A stretch of 17,618 nucleotides of DNA from assembly GCA_945869755.1 (NCBI GenBank), contig CAMBPW010000011.1, forward strand, positions 1 to 17,618, given 5' to 3'. Positions within the stretch are counted from its first letter, which is position 1, and every line of letters begins with the position of its first letter. The stretch comes from an uncultured Gemella sp. (GTDB lineage: Bacteria > Bacillota > Bacilli > Staphylococcales > Gemellaceae). Made by a program: the position numbers and the translations under genes. This document shows positions 7,251 to 14,804 of this stretch, piece after piece. A model generated the notes under the pieces. That model saw nothing but the letters and a program-made list of their open reading frames with translations. It was not told the origin of the DNA and did not search any database.

Positions 7251-8297
7251 TTAAAATAATGGTTTTGTAAACAAGTTTTCTATTGCCAATCTATAAATAT
7301 TTGGTGTTCTTGTCCCTGGTTTTATTTCTCCCATAATAGAATATAAATTATCGTTTATAAATATTAATGAATTTCCACAAGGGGCTTCAAATGAAATTTG
7401 GCCAACTGTTTTCCAACTATCTGTTAAATAGTTGTATATTAGCATTTCTTTATTCCAATTATAATATTCTATATCTTGAGAAAAATAAAATTCTCTAAAT
7501 TTTTGTTTTTCTTCATCTTTTAATGTTGCAAAGTTGTTACTAGCATAGTTCCATACTTTTTCGTTAAAGCCACCGATAACTAACAACTCGTTATCGTTTA
7601 TTTTTGTGTGGCCTCCTGCTAATAATGATATTTTTTCGTTATTTATTTCGACGTCAGATAGTGTTTGCCACATTTTTTTCTTTATGTTGTATTTGTATCC
7701 GTCGGTATATGCAATTTTTCCGCCACCACTAAATATAACTATTTCATCTTTAAATAATGTACAAACTGCTTGTTCACGTGGATAAGATGGAAATGAAGAT
7801 ATTTCTACGTTTTCTTTTGTGAATATGTTGAATGCGAAAAATTTATTTGTTAATTTTCCGTCTATAGTTCCAAGTCCGTAGTAAATTATACCGTCTAGTT
7901 GTTCTGCGACGCAATTTTTTATTGTGAAAGGTAATTCAAAATATTCTGAAACGTGTAATTTGTTATTAATAATATTTATTTTTAAAATTCTATTACCACC
8001 AATAAAAAACATTATATTATTAAATATTATTGCTTTTCCATCTGCAACTGGCTTTTCTAATATTGTAGTGTCAATTATATGGAATGTGTTTTCTACAGGT
8101 CTTATTAAGTAAAGTGATCGGTGTTCTACCCTTTTTCCGTTTTGAAGTGGATGTTCATAAGGGAAATTAGCCCCTCCACCTAAAATTAATTTGTTATCTA
8201 ATATTCCACACAGCATATTAGATACACCTATATTTTCTGTAAATCCTACTGGTGCAGGTAAATGTTTTACTTTTGCCCATTTTATTGTTTTATCCAT
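7251..8297 (-). CDS. NanM-like kelch-repeat sialic acid mutarotase (cyclically permuted family)
   Basis: A 348-residue beta-propeller protein made of kelch-type repeats. Examples are NKLILGGGANFP, NIMFFIGGN, DEIVIFSGGG, NELLVIGGF and the closing NDNLYSIMGEI, consistent with a six-bladed propeller. It fits the cyclically permuted mutarotase family related to E. coli NanM, which interconverts Neu5Ac anomers. E. coli NanM is exported, but here the protein begins MDKTIKWAKVKHLP with no signal peptide, so it should act in the cytosol. I choose ATG 8297, with AAGGTG at good distance; a GTG at 8306 overlaps that ribosome site. It is the last gene of a minus-strand run after nagA and nagB, which supports an amino-sugar role. 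The exact anomer substrate is inferred. Confidence 0.75.
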   Translation of the reverse strand: MDKTIKWAKVKHLPAPVGFTENIGVSNMLCGILDNKLILGGGANFPYEHPLQNGKRVEHRSLYLIRPVENTFHIIDTTILEKPVADGKAIIFNNIMFFIGGNRILKINIINNKLHVSEYFELPFTIKNCVAEQLDGIIYYGLGTIDGKLTNKFFAFNIFTKENVEISSFPSYPREQAVCTLFKDEIVIFSGGGKIAYTDGYKYNIKKKMWQTLSDVEINNEKISLLAGGHTKINDNELLVIGGFNEKVWNYASNNFATLKDEEKQKFREFYFSQDIEYYNWNKEMLIYNYLTDSWKTVGQISFEAPCGNSLIFINDNLYSIMGEIKPGTRTPNIYRLAIENLFTKPLF

Positions 8298-8326
8298 ATA
8301 AATCACCTTATAAATTTATTTTATTA

Positions 8327-9049
8327 TTAATTTTGATAATCTGCATATTCGTCTACAAAAATATGTACATTTTGATGATTTTTTAATATCGTACAAGGTA
8401 TTTCTGTAGTTATTTCTGAGTTTGTCATTAATTTTTTAATTGCATCTTTTTTATTTTCTCCAAATGCAAGTAAAATAATTAACTCTGAACGCATAATATC
8501 TTTTATCCCCATTGTCATTGCTTGTTTTGGAACTTGATTTATATCGCCGCCGAAAAATCTTGAGTTAGCTTCAATAGTTTCGTCTTCTAAATCAATAATA
8601 TGAACCCCTGAATCAAAAGGTGTTCCAGGTTCGTTAAAACCTATATGTCCATTGCTACCAACACCGAGAATTTGAATGTTTATAGTGTTATTATCTAATT
8701 TTTTTTGATAATTTTCAATAGCTTTTTGTAAATTTTTAGCGCTTGCGTCAGGAATATTTATATTTTCTCTTTTTATATTTATATGATTAAATAAATTAGT
8801 ATCCATAAATTTGTGATAACTTTCTGGATGGTCATAACTTATTCCTACATATTCATCTAAGTTGAAAGTTGTTATATTTTCGTATGAGATGTTAGAAGTT
8901 TTGTAATCTTCTATCATAGCTTTATATAAATCTGTAGGTGTACTACCAGTAGCTAGCCCTAATGTAGAATTTTCTTTTAAATTTTCTTTTATTAATTTGT
9001 ATGCAGCTTCTGACGCTTCTTTTTTTGTTTTATATACGTTGTAATTCAT
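8327..9049 (-). CDS. nagB: Glucosamine-6-phosphate deaminase
   Basis: A 240-residue cytosolic enzyme that converts glucosamine-6-phosphate to fructose-6-phosphate and ammonia. The phosphate loop LGLATGSTPTDLY (30-42), the catalytic FNLDEYVG (Asp65, Glu66) and the active-site ILGVGSNGHIGFNEPGTPFD (127-146, with His135 and Glu140) are all present. The length fits the short Gram-positive NagB form, which lacks the C-terminal allosteric extension of E. coli NagB. The ATG has CGGAG upstream. It lies 16 bases after nagA and 29 bases before the mutarotase gene, so the three are one operon. It is the last step feeding amino sugars into glycolysis. Confidence 0.95.
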   Translation of the reverse strand: MNYNVYKTKKEASEAAYKLIKENLKENSTLGLATGSTPTDLYKAMIEDYKTSNISYENITTFNLDEYVGISYDHPESYHKFMDTNLFNHINIKRENINIPDASAKNLQKAIENYQKKLDNNTINIQILGVGSNGHIGFNEPGTPFDSGVHIIDLEDETIEANSRFFGGDINQVPKQAMTMGIKDIMRSELIILLAFGENKKDAIKKLMTNSEITTEIPCTILKNHQNVHIFVDEYADYQN

Positions 9050-9065
9050 TTATTTTCTCCGTTTT

Positions 9066-10211
9066 CTAATAATTGTCGTAAATTAATTTTCCTTTTCCAA
9101 ATGTTGCTAAAACATTATAATCATTAGATATTACTGTAATATCTGCGTCATATCCAACTTTAATTCGTCCTTTATAGTTGTCAACACCTAAAAGTTTTGC
9201 AGGATTTTTTGTGCAAGAATTTATTGCGTAATTAATGGGAACTAACGCCTCTTCGATTAATATTTTCAAATTATCTATCATTTTTGCTGTAGAGCCAGCT
9301 AAACGACCATCTTCTCTAATTGCACGACCATCGTTGCTAACTATAACTTTTTCGCCACCAAAAATATATTCTCCGGCTCCAAGACCTTTAGACATAATTG
9401 AGTCTGTAATAGTTATTGCGTAATCTTTTCCTTTTGTCTTGAAAAATATGTTAAGTGATTCTGGTGTTGAATGAACACCATCAGCGATTATTTCTCCGTA
9501 ACTATCATCAGCAAAAAACGCATATCCTACTTGCCCTGGATCTCTATGATGAAATTCTGTCATACCATTAAATACGTGAGTTTGAGAAGTGGCTCCGTTG
9601 GCAAATGCTAATAAAGTATTTTTGTAATTTGCAGATGAATGTCCCATACTAACTTTAACGCCGTTTTGTGCTAAATATTTTGTTAATTTGTAGTCTTCAT
9701 CTAAATCACTCGCTATAGTAATAATTTTTATTAGATTGTTACTAGCTTCTTGAAATCTTTTAAATTGCTCTACATCTGCTTTTTGTAAACAAGATAATGG
9801 TTGTGCTCCTCTTTTTGCTTCGTCAAGATAAGGTCCTTCAAAATGTACTCCTAATATTTCTGAACCTTCATATCCACTTTCAACTACATTTGCTACATTT
9901 TTTAACGCTGAAGTTAATACTTCTTCTGTTTGAGTTATAGTTGTTGGTAAAAAAGAAGTAACCCCCTCTTCTCCTATTTTTTTTGCCCAGTTACGTAATC
10001 CATCTTCATTAGCGTCATTTGTATCAAAGCCGTAAGCTCCATGTGTGTGAATATCAATAAATCCGGGTAATATTCTGTTTTCTTTAAAATCGTAATCAAC
10101 TTTTTTATTTTCGTCGTAATCGTATATTGCAACGATTTTTTCTTCTTTTATTTCTATTATTAATGGTAAAAATCGTCCGGCAAACCAAACTTTTTTACTT
10201 TTAATTAACAT
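9066..10211 (-). CDS. nagA: N-acetylglucosamine-6-phosphate deacetylase
   Basis: A 381-residue amidohydrolase that deacetylates GlcNAc-6-phosphate to GlcN-6-phosphate for NagB. Visible residues are the metal-binding GFIDIHTHG (His55, His57), GVHFEGPYL (Glu125), KVSMGHSSA (His191), TSQTHVFNGM (His212) and the catalytic ITITDSI (Asp270). The length is normal. The start ATG has AGAGGT 7-8 bases upstream. It is the first gene of the nagA-nagB-mutarotase run. Its leader carries a long perfect hairpin (10258-10301), and the nanA terminator lies further upstream, so nagA probably has its own promoter. Confidence 0.95.
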   Translation of the reverse strand: MLIKSKKVWFAGRFLPLIIEIKEEKIVAIYDYDENKKVDYDFKENRILPGFIDIHTHGAYGFDTNDANEDGLRNWAKKIGEEGVTSFLPTTITQTEEVLTSALKNVANVVESGYEGSEILGVHFEGPYLDEAKRGAQPLSCLQKADVEQFKRFQEASNNLIKIITIASDLDEDYKLTKYLAQNGVKVSMGHSSANYKNTLLAFANGATSQTHVFNGMTEFHHRDPGQVGYAFFADDSYGEIIADGVHSTPESLNIFFKTKGKDYAITITDSIMSKGLGAGEYIFGGEKVIVSNDGRAIREDGRLAGSTAKMIDNLKILIEEALVPINYAINSCTKNPAKLLGVDNYKGRIKVGYDADITVISNDYNVLATFGKGKLIYDNY

Positions 10212-10257
10212 AAAATTTACCTCTTTTTTATTTATATTTTAGTAAGTTTCGCAAGGA

Positions 10258-10301
10258 GCTTGGATTTATATTTTCAGGGGATATACAATATAAATCCAAG
10301 C
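10258..10301. repeat. Perfect 14-bp inverted repeat in the nagA leader
   Basis: GCTTGGATTTATAT (10258-10271) and ATATAAATCCAAGC (10288-10301) are exact reverse complements around a 16-base loop that includes CAGGGGATA. There is no U-run on either side, so this is not an ordinary terminator. It is about 47 bases upstream of the nagA start, inside the probable 5' leader. It could be an RNA control element or a DNA operator; no known riboswitch is recognised. Confidence 0.8.
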
Positions 10302-10320
10302 AAAACAATGAAAACTTTAA

Positions 10321-10349
10321 ATATTATTAAAGTGCGTGTTAAATGATAA
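10321..10349 (-). promoter_or_regulatory. Possible nagA promoter
   Basis: Minus-strand TTATCA (10344-10349) and TAATAT (10321-10326) are separated by 17 bases; each matches four of six consensus bases. The pair lies between the nanA terminator and the nagA leader hairpin. The call rests on position as much as on sequence. Confidence 0.35.
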
Positions 10350-10360
10350 GTTTACTAAAA

Positions 10361-10388
10361 AGACCTGAGAAAAATAAACTCAGGTCTA
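10361..10388 (-). terminator. nanA terminator
   Basis: AGACCTGAG and CTCAGGTCT form a 9-bp stem around AAAAATAAA. On the minus strand the stem is followed by TTTTAG, a proper U-run for transcripts coming from nanA. A second weaker hairpin (TTAACCT / AGGTTAA, about 10422-10444) sits just after the nanA stop. The A-rich plus-strand tail makes it mainly a minus-strand terminator. Confidence 0.8.
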
Positions 10389-10445
10389 AAAATATTATTT
10401 CTAGTAGGCTTAATTATATTTTAACCTGAAATTTTAGGTTAATTT

Positions 10446-11324
10446 TTATAAATTGTAATCTTCTACCAACTTTTTAACTATTGGTAATTTACTTTCATCA
10501 AATTCTTTCATAGGTTTTTTACAGTATCCTGCATTTATACCTTTGATTTTCAAAATTTCTTTTAATGTTTGATATAATCCAAGTTCAAGAACTTTTTCAA
10601 TTACATCATTTGCTCTATGTTGTAACTTGTATGCTTCTTCAACTTGACCTTCTTTTGCTAATTTGAAAATTTGTTTGCTAAGCTCTCCTTGTACGTTGTA
10701 CGTAGAACCGATAGCTCCGTCAACACCACTAATTGCAGCTTGAACTAACATTTCATCAAATCCAGACCAAATAAGTTTATTTGGGAATCTTTTTCTAAAT
10801 CTTTCTAATTGATAAAAGTCAGCAGCTGTATATTTAACACCTATAACTTTATCATTATCTAATAATTCTGCAAATTCATCTAAACTAATTTTTACACCAG
10901 TTAAAAATGGAATGTAGTATAAAATCATAGTATTATCAGTTGCATTTATTATTGTTTCGTAATAATGCTTTATTTCCTTAAATGATAGTGGATAATAAAA
11001 CGGTGTAACAGCAGATAATGAATCGTATCCTAATTCTGTCGTATATTTTGCAAGTTCAACTGCTTCGTTTAAATCAAGAGAACCAACTTGAGCTATAAGT
11101 TTAATTCTATCTCCAACTTCTTCTTTTACTATTTCAAAAATTCTTTTCTTTTGTGCAGTATTTAGTAAAAAATTTTCTCCACTACTACCATTAACATAAA
11201 GACCGTCTACTTTGCTAACATTAATATTATGGTTTATTACTTCTCTAAGTCCATCTTCTAATAAATTTCCTTCTTTATCGAACGGAACTAAAAGAGCAGA
11301 ATAAATACCTTTTAAATCATTCAT
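10446..11324 (-). CDS. nanA: N-acetylneuraminate lyase (sialic acid aldolase)
   Basis: A 292-residue class I aldolase of the DHDPS/NAL family that cleaves Neu5Ac to N-acetylmannosamine and pyruvate. The pyruvate-carboxylate loop NGSSGE (45-50), the proton-shuttle Tyr137 (LYYIPFLTG) and the Schiff-base Lys164 (IGVKYTAADF) align with the E. coli NanA residues 47-49, 137 and 165. The YYIP and KYTAADFYQLER segments favour NAL over dihydrodipicolinate synthase. The start ATG has AAGGAG upstream. It is transcribed alone from a consensus promoter and ends in its own terminator; the ROK kinase gene starts in the opposite direction 191 bases away. Confidence 0.95.
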   Translation of the reverse strand: MNDLKGIYSALLVPFDKEGNLLEDGLREVINHNINVSKVDGLYVNGSSGENFLLNTAQKKRIFEIVKEEVGDRIKLIAQVGSLDLNEAVELAKYTTELGYDSLSAVTPFYYPLSFKEIKHYYETIINATDNTMILYYIPFLTGVKISLDEFAELLDNDKVIGVKYTAADFYQLERFRKRFPNKLIWSGFDEMLVQAAISGVDGAIGSTYNVQGELSKQIFKLAKEGQVEEAYKLQHRANDVIEKVLELGLYQTLKEILKIKGINAGYCKKPMKEFDESKLPIVKKLVEDYNL

Positions 11325-11372
11325 AATGAAAACTCCTTATTTTAAATTTAACACATTAAATTATACATTTAT

Positions 11373-11401
11373 ATTATAGAACTTTTATTTTATTCTGTCA
11401 A
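11373..11401 (-). promoter_or_regulatory. Consensus promoter of nanA
   Basis: The minus strand carries TTGACA (11396-11401), a 17-base spacer and TATAAT (11373-11378), a full match to the housekeeping consensus. A catabolite-response-like sequence, TGTAATCGCTTGACA, overlaps the -35. It matches the cre pattern TGTAANCGNTTACA except for one inserted base, so repression by CcpA is possible but uncertain. A promoter this strong normally needs a repressor. Confidence 0.85.
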
Positions 11402-11515
11402 GCGATTACAGCCAAATAAAATAAAAAAATTAAAATAAAAATTATTGTTTATTATAGCTTGATTTTATGATATTATTATATTAAAAATAAATAATAATTT
11501 TTAAGGAGATTTTTT

Positions 11516-12379
11516 ATGTATTTAGGTATAGATGTAGGTGGAACTACTATAAAATTTGCAATTATAAATGAAGAGTATAAAATAGTTCATTATGAAAATT
11601 GTTTAACACCCAACAATATTGACGTAAGAATAGTTGATGAAATGTATAAAATTTCAAAACAATTAAAGGAAAAATATGATTTTAATTATATTGGTATTTC
11701 TAGTTCGGGCGTTGTAGACACAAATAAAGCCGAAATTGTTGATTCGGGAATTAATATATTAAATTATATAGGAACAAATTTTCAAAAAGAATTAGGGGAC
11801 AAATTAGGAGTTAAAGTTTATGCTGATAATGATGTGAACTGTGCATTACTTGGTGAGCAATGGCTAGGTTCGGCAAAAGGACTTGATGAAGTATTTTGTA
11901 TAGCTTTAGGAACTGGAATTGGAGGAGCGTATTATTTAAATAGTTTGCCAGCAGGCTCAAACTTTAGTGTTGGAGAAGTTGGACGTGGGAAATATGATAG
12001 AGCTACAAATACAAATTATGAGCAGAGAGCATCTACTTTAGCATTAGATAGAAAAATAAAAAAAGAAATAAACGAAAAACTTTCTGTAAAAGAATTCTTT
12101 GAACTTTGCAAAAATAAAGATGAAAAATGTTTAACAATATTAGATGAATGGCTTACGCATTTAGTAGATGGTTTGGTAGATATAATGTTAATTTTAGATC
12201 CTAAATATATAGTAATAGGTGGAGCTGTTTCTCATCAAGGAGAATATTTATTAGATTTAATTAGAAATAAAGTTAAAGAATTACATCCTATAAAAATAAA
12301 TAAAACTAAGTTTTTAACAGCAAGTTTAGGAAATGATGCTGCACTTTATGGTGCAATCAGTGTATTTATAAATAAATAA
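11516..12379 (+). CDS. nanK: ROK-family sugar kinase, probable N-acetylmannosamine kinase
   Basis: A 287-residue ROK kinase. The ATP-binding DVGGTT (6-11), a second glycine loop ALGTGIGG (130-137) and the catalytic Asp106 in ADNDVNCALLG are in place. After GEVG (153-156) the usual zinc-binding Cys-rich motif (CxCGxxGCxE) is absent; the segment reads GRGKYDRATNTNYEQRAST instead. Zinc-free ROK kinases of this size are found in Firmicute sialic acid clusters. The position opposite nanA makes ManNAc the likely substrate, giving ManNAc-6-phosphate; a glucokinase or another N-acetylhexosamine role cannot be excluded. ATG 11516 has AAGGAG upstream. No clear nanK promoter was found in the A/T-rich gap. 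The esterase gene follows 18 bases after the stop. Confidence 0.8.
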   Translation: MYLGIDVGGTTIKFAIINEEYKIVHYENCLTPNNIDVRIVDEMYKISKQLKEKYDFNYIGISSSGVVDTNKAEIVDSGINILNYIGTNFQKELGDKLGVKVYADNDVNCALLGEQWLGSAKGLDEVFCIALGTGIGGAYYLNSLPAGSNFSVGEVGRGKYDRATNTNYEQRASTLALDRKIKKEINEKLSVKEFFELCKNKDEKCLTILDEWLTHLVDGLVDIMLILDPKYIVIGGAVSHQGEYLLDLIRNKVKELHPIKINKTKFLTASLGNDAALYGAISVFINK

Positions 12380-12397
12380 GAATTTGGAGTGAATATT

Positions 12398-13327
12398 TTG
12401 GAACACTATAAAGGAACGTGGAAAAAACCTGAAAATTTTGATAATTATTGGCAAAAACAAATGCAACTAATAGAAAATATTCCTTTAAAATACACAATAG
12501 AAAAAACAGATTTTTCAAATTTTGAAAATATAGAATATTACAATTTGAATTTTGAAAGTTTTGATGGTGCAAAAATATATGCAAAATATATAAAGCCAAA
12601 AACAAATAAAAAAATTCCTGCACTTTTTTATTTTCACGGTTATCCTGGAAGAAATAGAAATTGGTTTGAAAAAAGTTCTTTTGCTTCTCTAGGGTATGCA
12701 GTTTTTGCTATGGATTTTCGTGGTCAAGGAGGTCTTAGTGAAGATATTGGTAGAGTAAAAGGTCCTACAGTAGCAGGGCATGTAGTTACAGGACTTTCAG
12801 ACAGCGTTGATAATATGATTTATAGAAAAAATATATTAGATGTATGTGTTTTAGTAAAGATAGTTCGTCAACTTGAAGAAATAGACAATAACAACATTAA
12901 TTGTGCAGGAGGTTCACAAGGGGGAGCGATATCTGCTATATGTGCAGCATTAAATAATGATATAAAAAAATGTATAATTCAATATCCTTTTTTATCTGAT
13001 ATGAAAAAAGTTTATGACTTAGATTTAGATATTGATGCGTACGAAGGTATTAGATATTATAATCGTTGGTTTAATGCAACTTGTGAAAATACAGAAGAAA
13101 TATTTAATAAATTAGCGTATATAGATACAAAAAACTTTGCACCACTAATAAAATCAAAAGTATTATTTGCAATAAGTGGAATAGATTATATATGTCCGAT
13201 AGAAAGTCAATATGCGGTATATAATAATATAAATAGTGAAAAAAAATTAATATTATACAGAAAATTTGCACACGAAAATATGCCTGATTTTAATTCAAAA
13301 ATGTTACAATTTTTGTTGGAGGAATAA
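12398..13327 (+). CDS. AXE1-type carbohydrate acetyl esterase (probable sialic acid O-acetyl esterase)
   Basis: A 309-residue alpha/beta hydrolase of the acetyl-xylan-esterase (AXE1, cephalosporin-C deacetylase-like) family. The oxyanion loop FHGYPGRNRNW (79-89), MDFRGQGG (105-112), the nucleophile elbow GGSQGG (171-176, Ser173), Asp263 in the SGIDYICP segment and His292 in KFAHENMP form a full triad. There is no signal peptide, so it acts in the cytosol. I prefer the TTG start at 12398, with GGAG 9 bases upstream; the GTG at 12389 touches that ribosome site. The cluster context suggests removal of O-acetyl groups from sialic acids before cleavage, which is inference. It is separated by one base from a related gene that has lost its triad. 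Confidence 0.82.
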   Translation: MEHYKGTWKKPENFDNYWQKQMQLIENIPLKYTIEKTDFSNFENIEYYNLNFESFDGAKIYAKYIKPKTNKKIPALFYFHGYPGRNRNWFEKSSFASLGYAVFAMDFRGQGGLSEDIGRVKGPTVAGHVVTGLSDSVDNMIYRKNILDVCVLVKIVRQLEEIDNNNINCAGGSQGGAISAICAALNNDIKKCIIQYPFLSDMKKVYDLDLDIDAYEGIRYYNRWFNATCENTEEIFNKLAYIDTKNFAPLIKSKVLFAISGIDYICPIESQYAVYNNINSEKKLILYRKFAHENMPDFNSKMLQFLLEE

Positions 13328-13328
13328 A

Positions 13329-14153
13329 ATGAAAAATCTAGAACAAGAAAGAATATTTAATTATACCAGAGAAGAAACTTTAAAAAATCATCCAAACGCA
13401 AAATGTTATGCTATTAAATTTCTAGCTATTGATAATTCAGAAATATATGCAGACTTATTTATTCCTAAAGGAGATTGCAAAGGAATATTTTTAGAATTTC
13501 CAGATTATAAAGTAGCACCGAAAGATTATTTGAATTTAAGCCGTTACAGCATTCATAATTATGCAGTTTTATCTTTACACATAAGAGGTCAAGTAGGAAA
13601 AAGTAAAAATAATCAACCGTGGAGTATATACGCACCATTTTTAGAAACAAATTATTATAATTACGTTTATCAAGATGCTCTAGATGTCTTACAAATAGTA
13701 AAAAAAGAATTTGGCGAACTACCTATTTACACGTTATGTTTTGGTCAAGGTGCTGGAATATCGGTGGTAGTAAGTGCAATAAGTAATGAGATAGCTGAGC
13801 AATTTATCGCCAATATAGATATTTGTGATTTAGAAAATATTTATAAAGAAAATAAAGATGTAGGATTCTATGCACCAATAAGAGAATATGCACGTTATAA
13901 TGTAGATAAAGAAGCGGAAATGTTAAATGATTTAAACAAAATAGATACAATAAACTATGCACCATTAATAAAATCAAAGATACATTATGGAATGTCTTAT
14001 TTGAATCCACAAACACCTTTAGCATCACAAAACAAATTTTTATCATTAATAAAAAACAAAGAAATTATTCACTATAGAAAATTTGAAAAAGAAGTATTGC
14101 AAGAACACTTTTTTGATGAATATGTACTAGAAAAATTAGCTGATAAAAAATAA
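13329..14153 (+). CDS. Catalytically degenerate AXE1-like paralogue (pseudo-esterase)
   Basis: A 274-residue protein clearly related to the upstream esterase: ALDVLQIVKK, NYAPLIKSK, LASQNKF and IIHYRKFE match equivalent places in the neighbour. The catalytic machinery is gone. The serine elbow GGSQGG is replaced by CFGQGAG (Gly139 at the serine position), the Asp position is Asn226 (SYLNPQTP), and the His position is Lys254 (KFEKEV). The oxyanion loop FHGYPG is FPDYKV. The frame is intact, with a GGAGG site inside the end of the previous gene and a one-base gap, so the protein is still made. I infer a binding or regulatory partner of the active esterase. Acquired function with other residues is possible. 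The start is ATG 13329; an earlier in-frame codon overlaps the neighbouring gene and has no ribosome site. Confidence 0.75.
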   Translation: MKNLEQERIFNYTREETLKNHPNAKCYAIKFLAIDNSEIYADLFIPKGDCKGIFLEFPDYKVAPKDYLNLSRYSIHNYAVLSLHIRGQVGKSKNNQPWSIYAPFLETNYYNYVYQDALDVLQIVKKEFGELPIYTLCFGQGAGISVVVSAISNEIAEQFIANIDICDLENIYKENKDVGFYAPIREYARYNVDKEAEMLNDLNKIDTINYAPLIKSKIHYGMSYLNPQTPLASQNKFLSLIKNKEIIHYRKFEKEVLQEHFFDEYVLEKLADKK

Positions 14154-14158
14154 AAAAA

Positions 14159-14189
14159 ACTGTAGATTGAGAAATCTACAGTTTTTTTA
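14159..14189. terminator. Terminator at the end of the sialic acid cluster
   Basis: ACTGTAGATT and AATCTACAGT form a perfect 10-bp stem around GAGA, with TTTTTTT after it on plus and an A-run before it (a U-run on minus). It closes the nanK-esterase operon and could also stop leftward transcripts from the R-M island. The right-hand accessory region starts after it. Confidence 0.92.
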
Positions 14190-14225
14190 GTAAGTAAGGT
14201 TACTGAAAAAAGTTTAAATATATAA

Positions 14226-14440
14226 CTAATAAAATTCTATAATATTTTTAATTGAACTGATTTCTTGAATAATTATATACTTTTTCATAAAATCATAATC
14301 TGGAGTGTGGTTATGCGTTGATGGAAGTAGTATTTTTTGCCTTTTTAGTCTACCAGTTCCCATTTTATACCCATATCCATATTTTTCTTTTTGATTTGAA
14401 ATCATAAATGATATAAATTTACCTACATACTCGTTTTCTT
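14226..14440 (-). pseudogene. C-terminal fragment of a type I S-subunit / type IIG target-recognition domain
   Basis: About 70 codons ending at TAG 14226-14228. Residues read NEYVGKFISFMIS, then KYGYGYKMGTGRLKRQKILLP, and PDYDFMKKYI near the end. This is the usual finish of TaqI-like DNA-recognition domains of HsdS subunits and type IIG enzymes (tyrosine/arginine-rich strand, RLKRQKI-LP, then an aromatic-Met-Lys-Tyr-Ile helix). No N-terminal recognition domain, methyltransferase or HsdM/R gene is near, so it cannot work as a specificity subunit. The frame continues upstream into unrelated mobilization-like sequence, so the fragment was fused there by a deletion or recombination. Confidence 0.6.
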
Positions 14441-14715
14441 CTCTTTTCTTTATGATTTTTAAGATTTTTTGATTGACTGCCTCTTTGATATTTGGAAATG
14501 TAATTAGCTTATAAAATTCATCTTTAGTAAAGTTATTGCTTTCTGTAAAGATATTTTCAAAGACTGCTCCTTTTTAATACAGGTGTATCTTTCTTTTTTC
14601 GTTCTTTCTGTTTCTGTTTACTGATTATCTTTTTTCTTTTGTTTTGTAACTTCTTAATTTCTTCTGACGTTAAGATTTTTTCATTTATATTTTTAATTTT
14701 CTTTGTTCTTTCTTT
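14441..14715 (-). pseudogene. Frameshifted mobilization-accessory-like (MobC/DUF3847-like) remnant
   Basis: The minus-strand frame from 14715 encodes a very basic coiled-coil-like stretch (KILTSEEIKKLQNKRKKI, then KQKQKERKKKDTPVLKR) and stops at TGA. A second frame, open from 14573, continues with GAVFENIFTESNNFTKDEFY. Joined by a two-base correction near 14573 they give KKDTPVLKR-GAVFENIF, like the basic-helix then R-GA-hydrophobic-E pattern of small mobilization accessory proteins. There is no start codon in the first frame, so this is a broken gene. It joins in frame to the recognition-domain fragment on its left. The family name is a pattern judgement from memory. Confidence 0.45.
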
Positions 14716-14736
14716 TTAATTTTGAGCAACAGAAAA

Positions 14737-14758
14737 GAGATAACATTTCTGCTATCTC
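14737..14758 (-). terminator. Probable terminator of the R-M operon
   Basis: On the minus strand GAGATAGC and GTTATCTC form an 8-bp stem (one G-T pair) around six bases, followed by TTTTCTGTTG. It lies about 47 bases after the endonuclease stop. Confidence 0.6.
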
Positions 14759-14804
14759 AATAATAAACTTCTGTCTGTACTACATAAAAATGTGTTTTTA
14801 GGCG

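Noticed and set aside
10422..10444. Second hairpin after nanA as an independent terminator
   Set aside because: The stem is short and A/T-rich with a weak U-run. The better terminator is at 10361-10388.
11440..11500. nanK promoter
   Set aside because: Several A/T-rich -10-like hexamers occur, but none has a -35 partner at 16-18 bases that stands out from the background.
12366..12623. Minus-strand hydrophobic open frame at the start of the esterase gene
   Set aside because: It is antisense to a convincing enzyme gene with no start signal.
13804..14046. Antisense hydrophobic open frame within the pseudo-esterase gene
   Set aside because: Low-complexity Leu/Phe/Tyr content is what the antisense of an A-rich gene gives. 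No start signals are seen.
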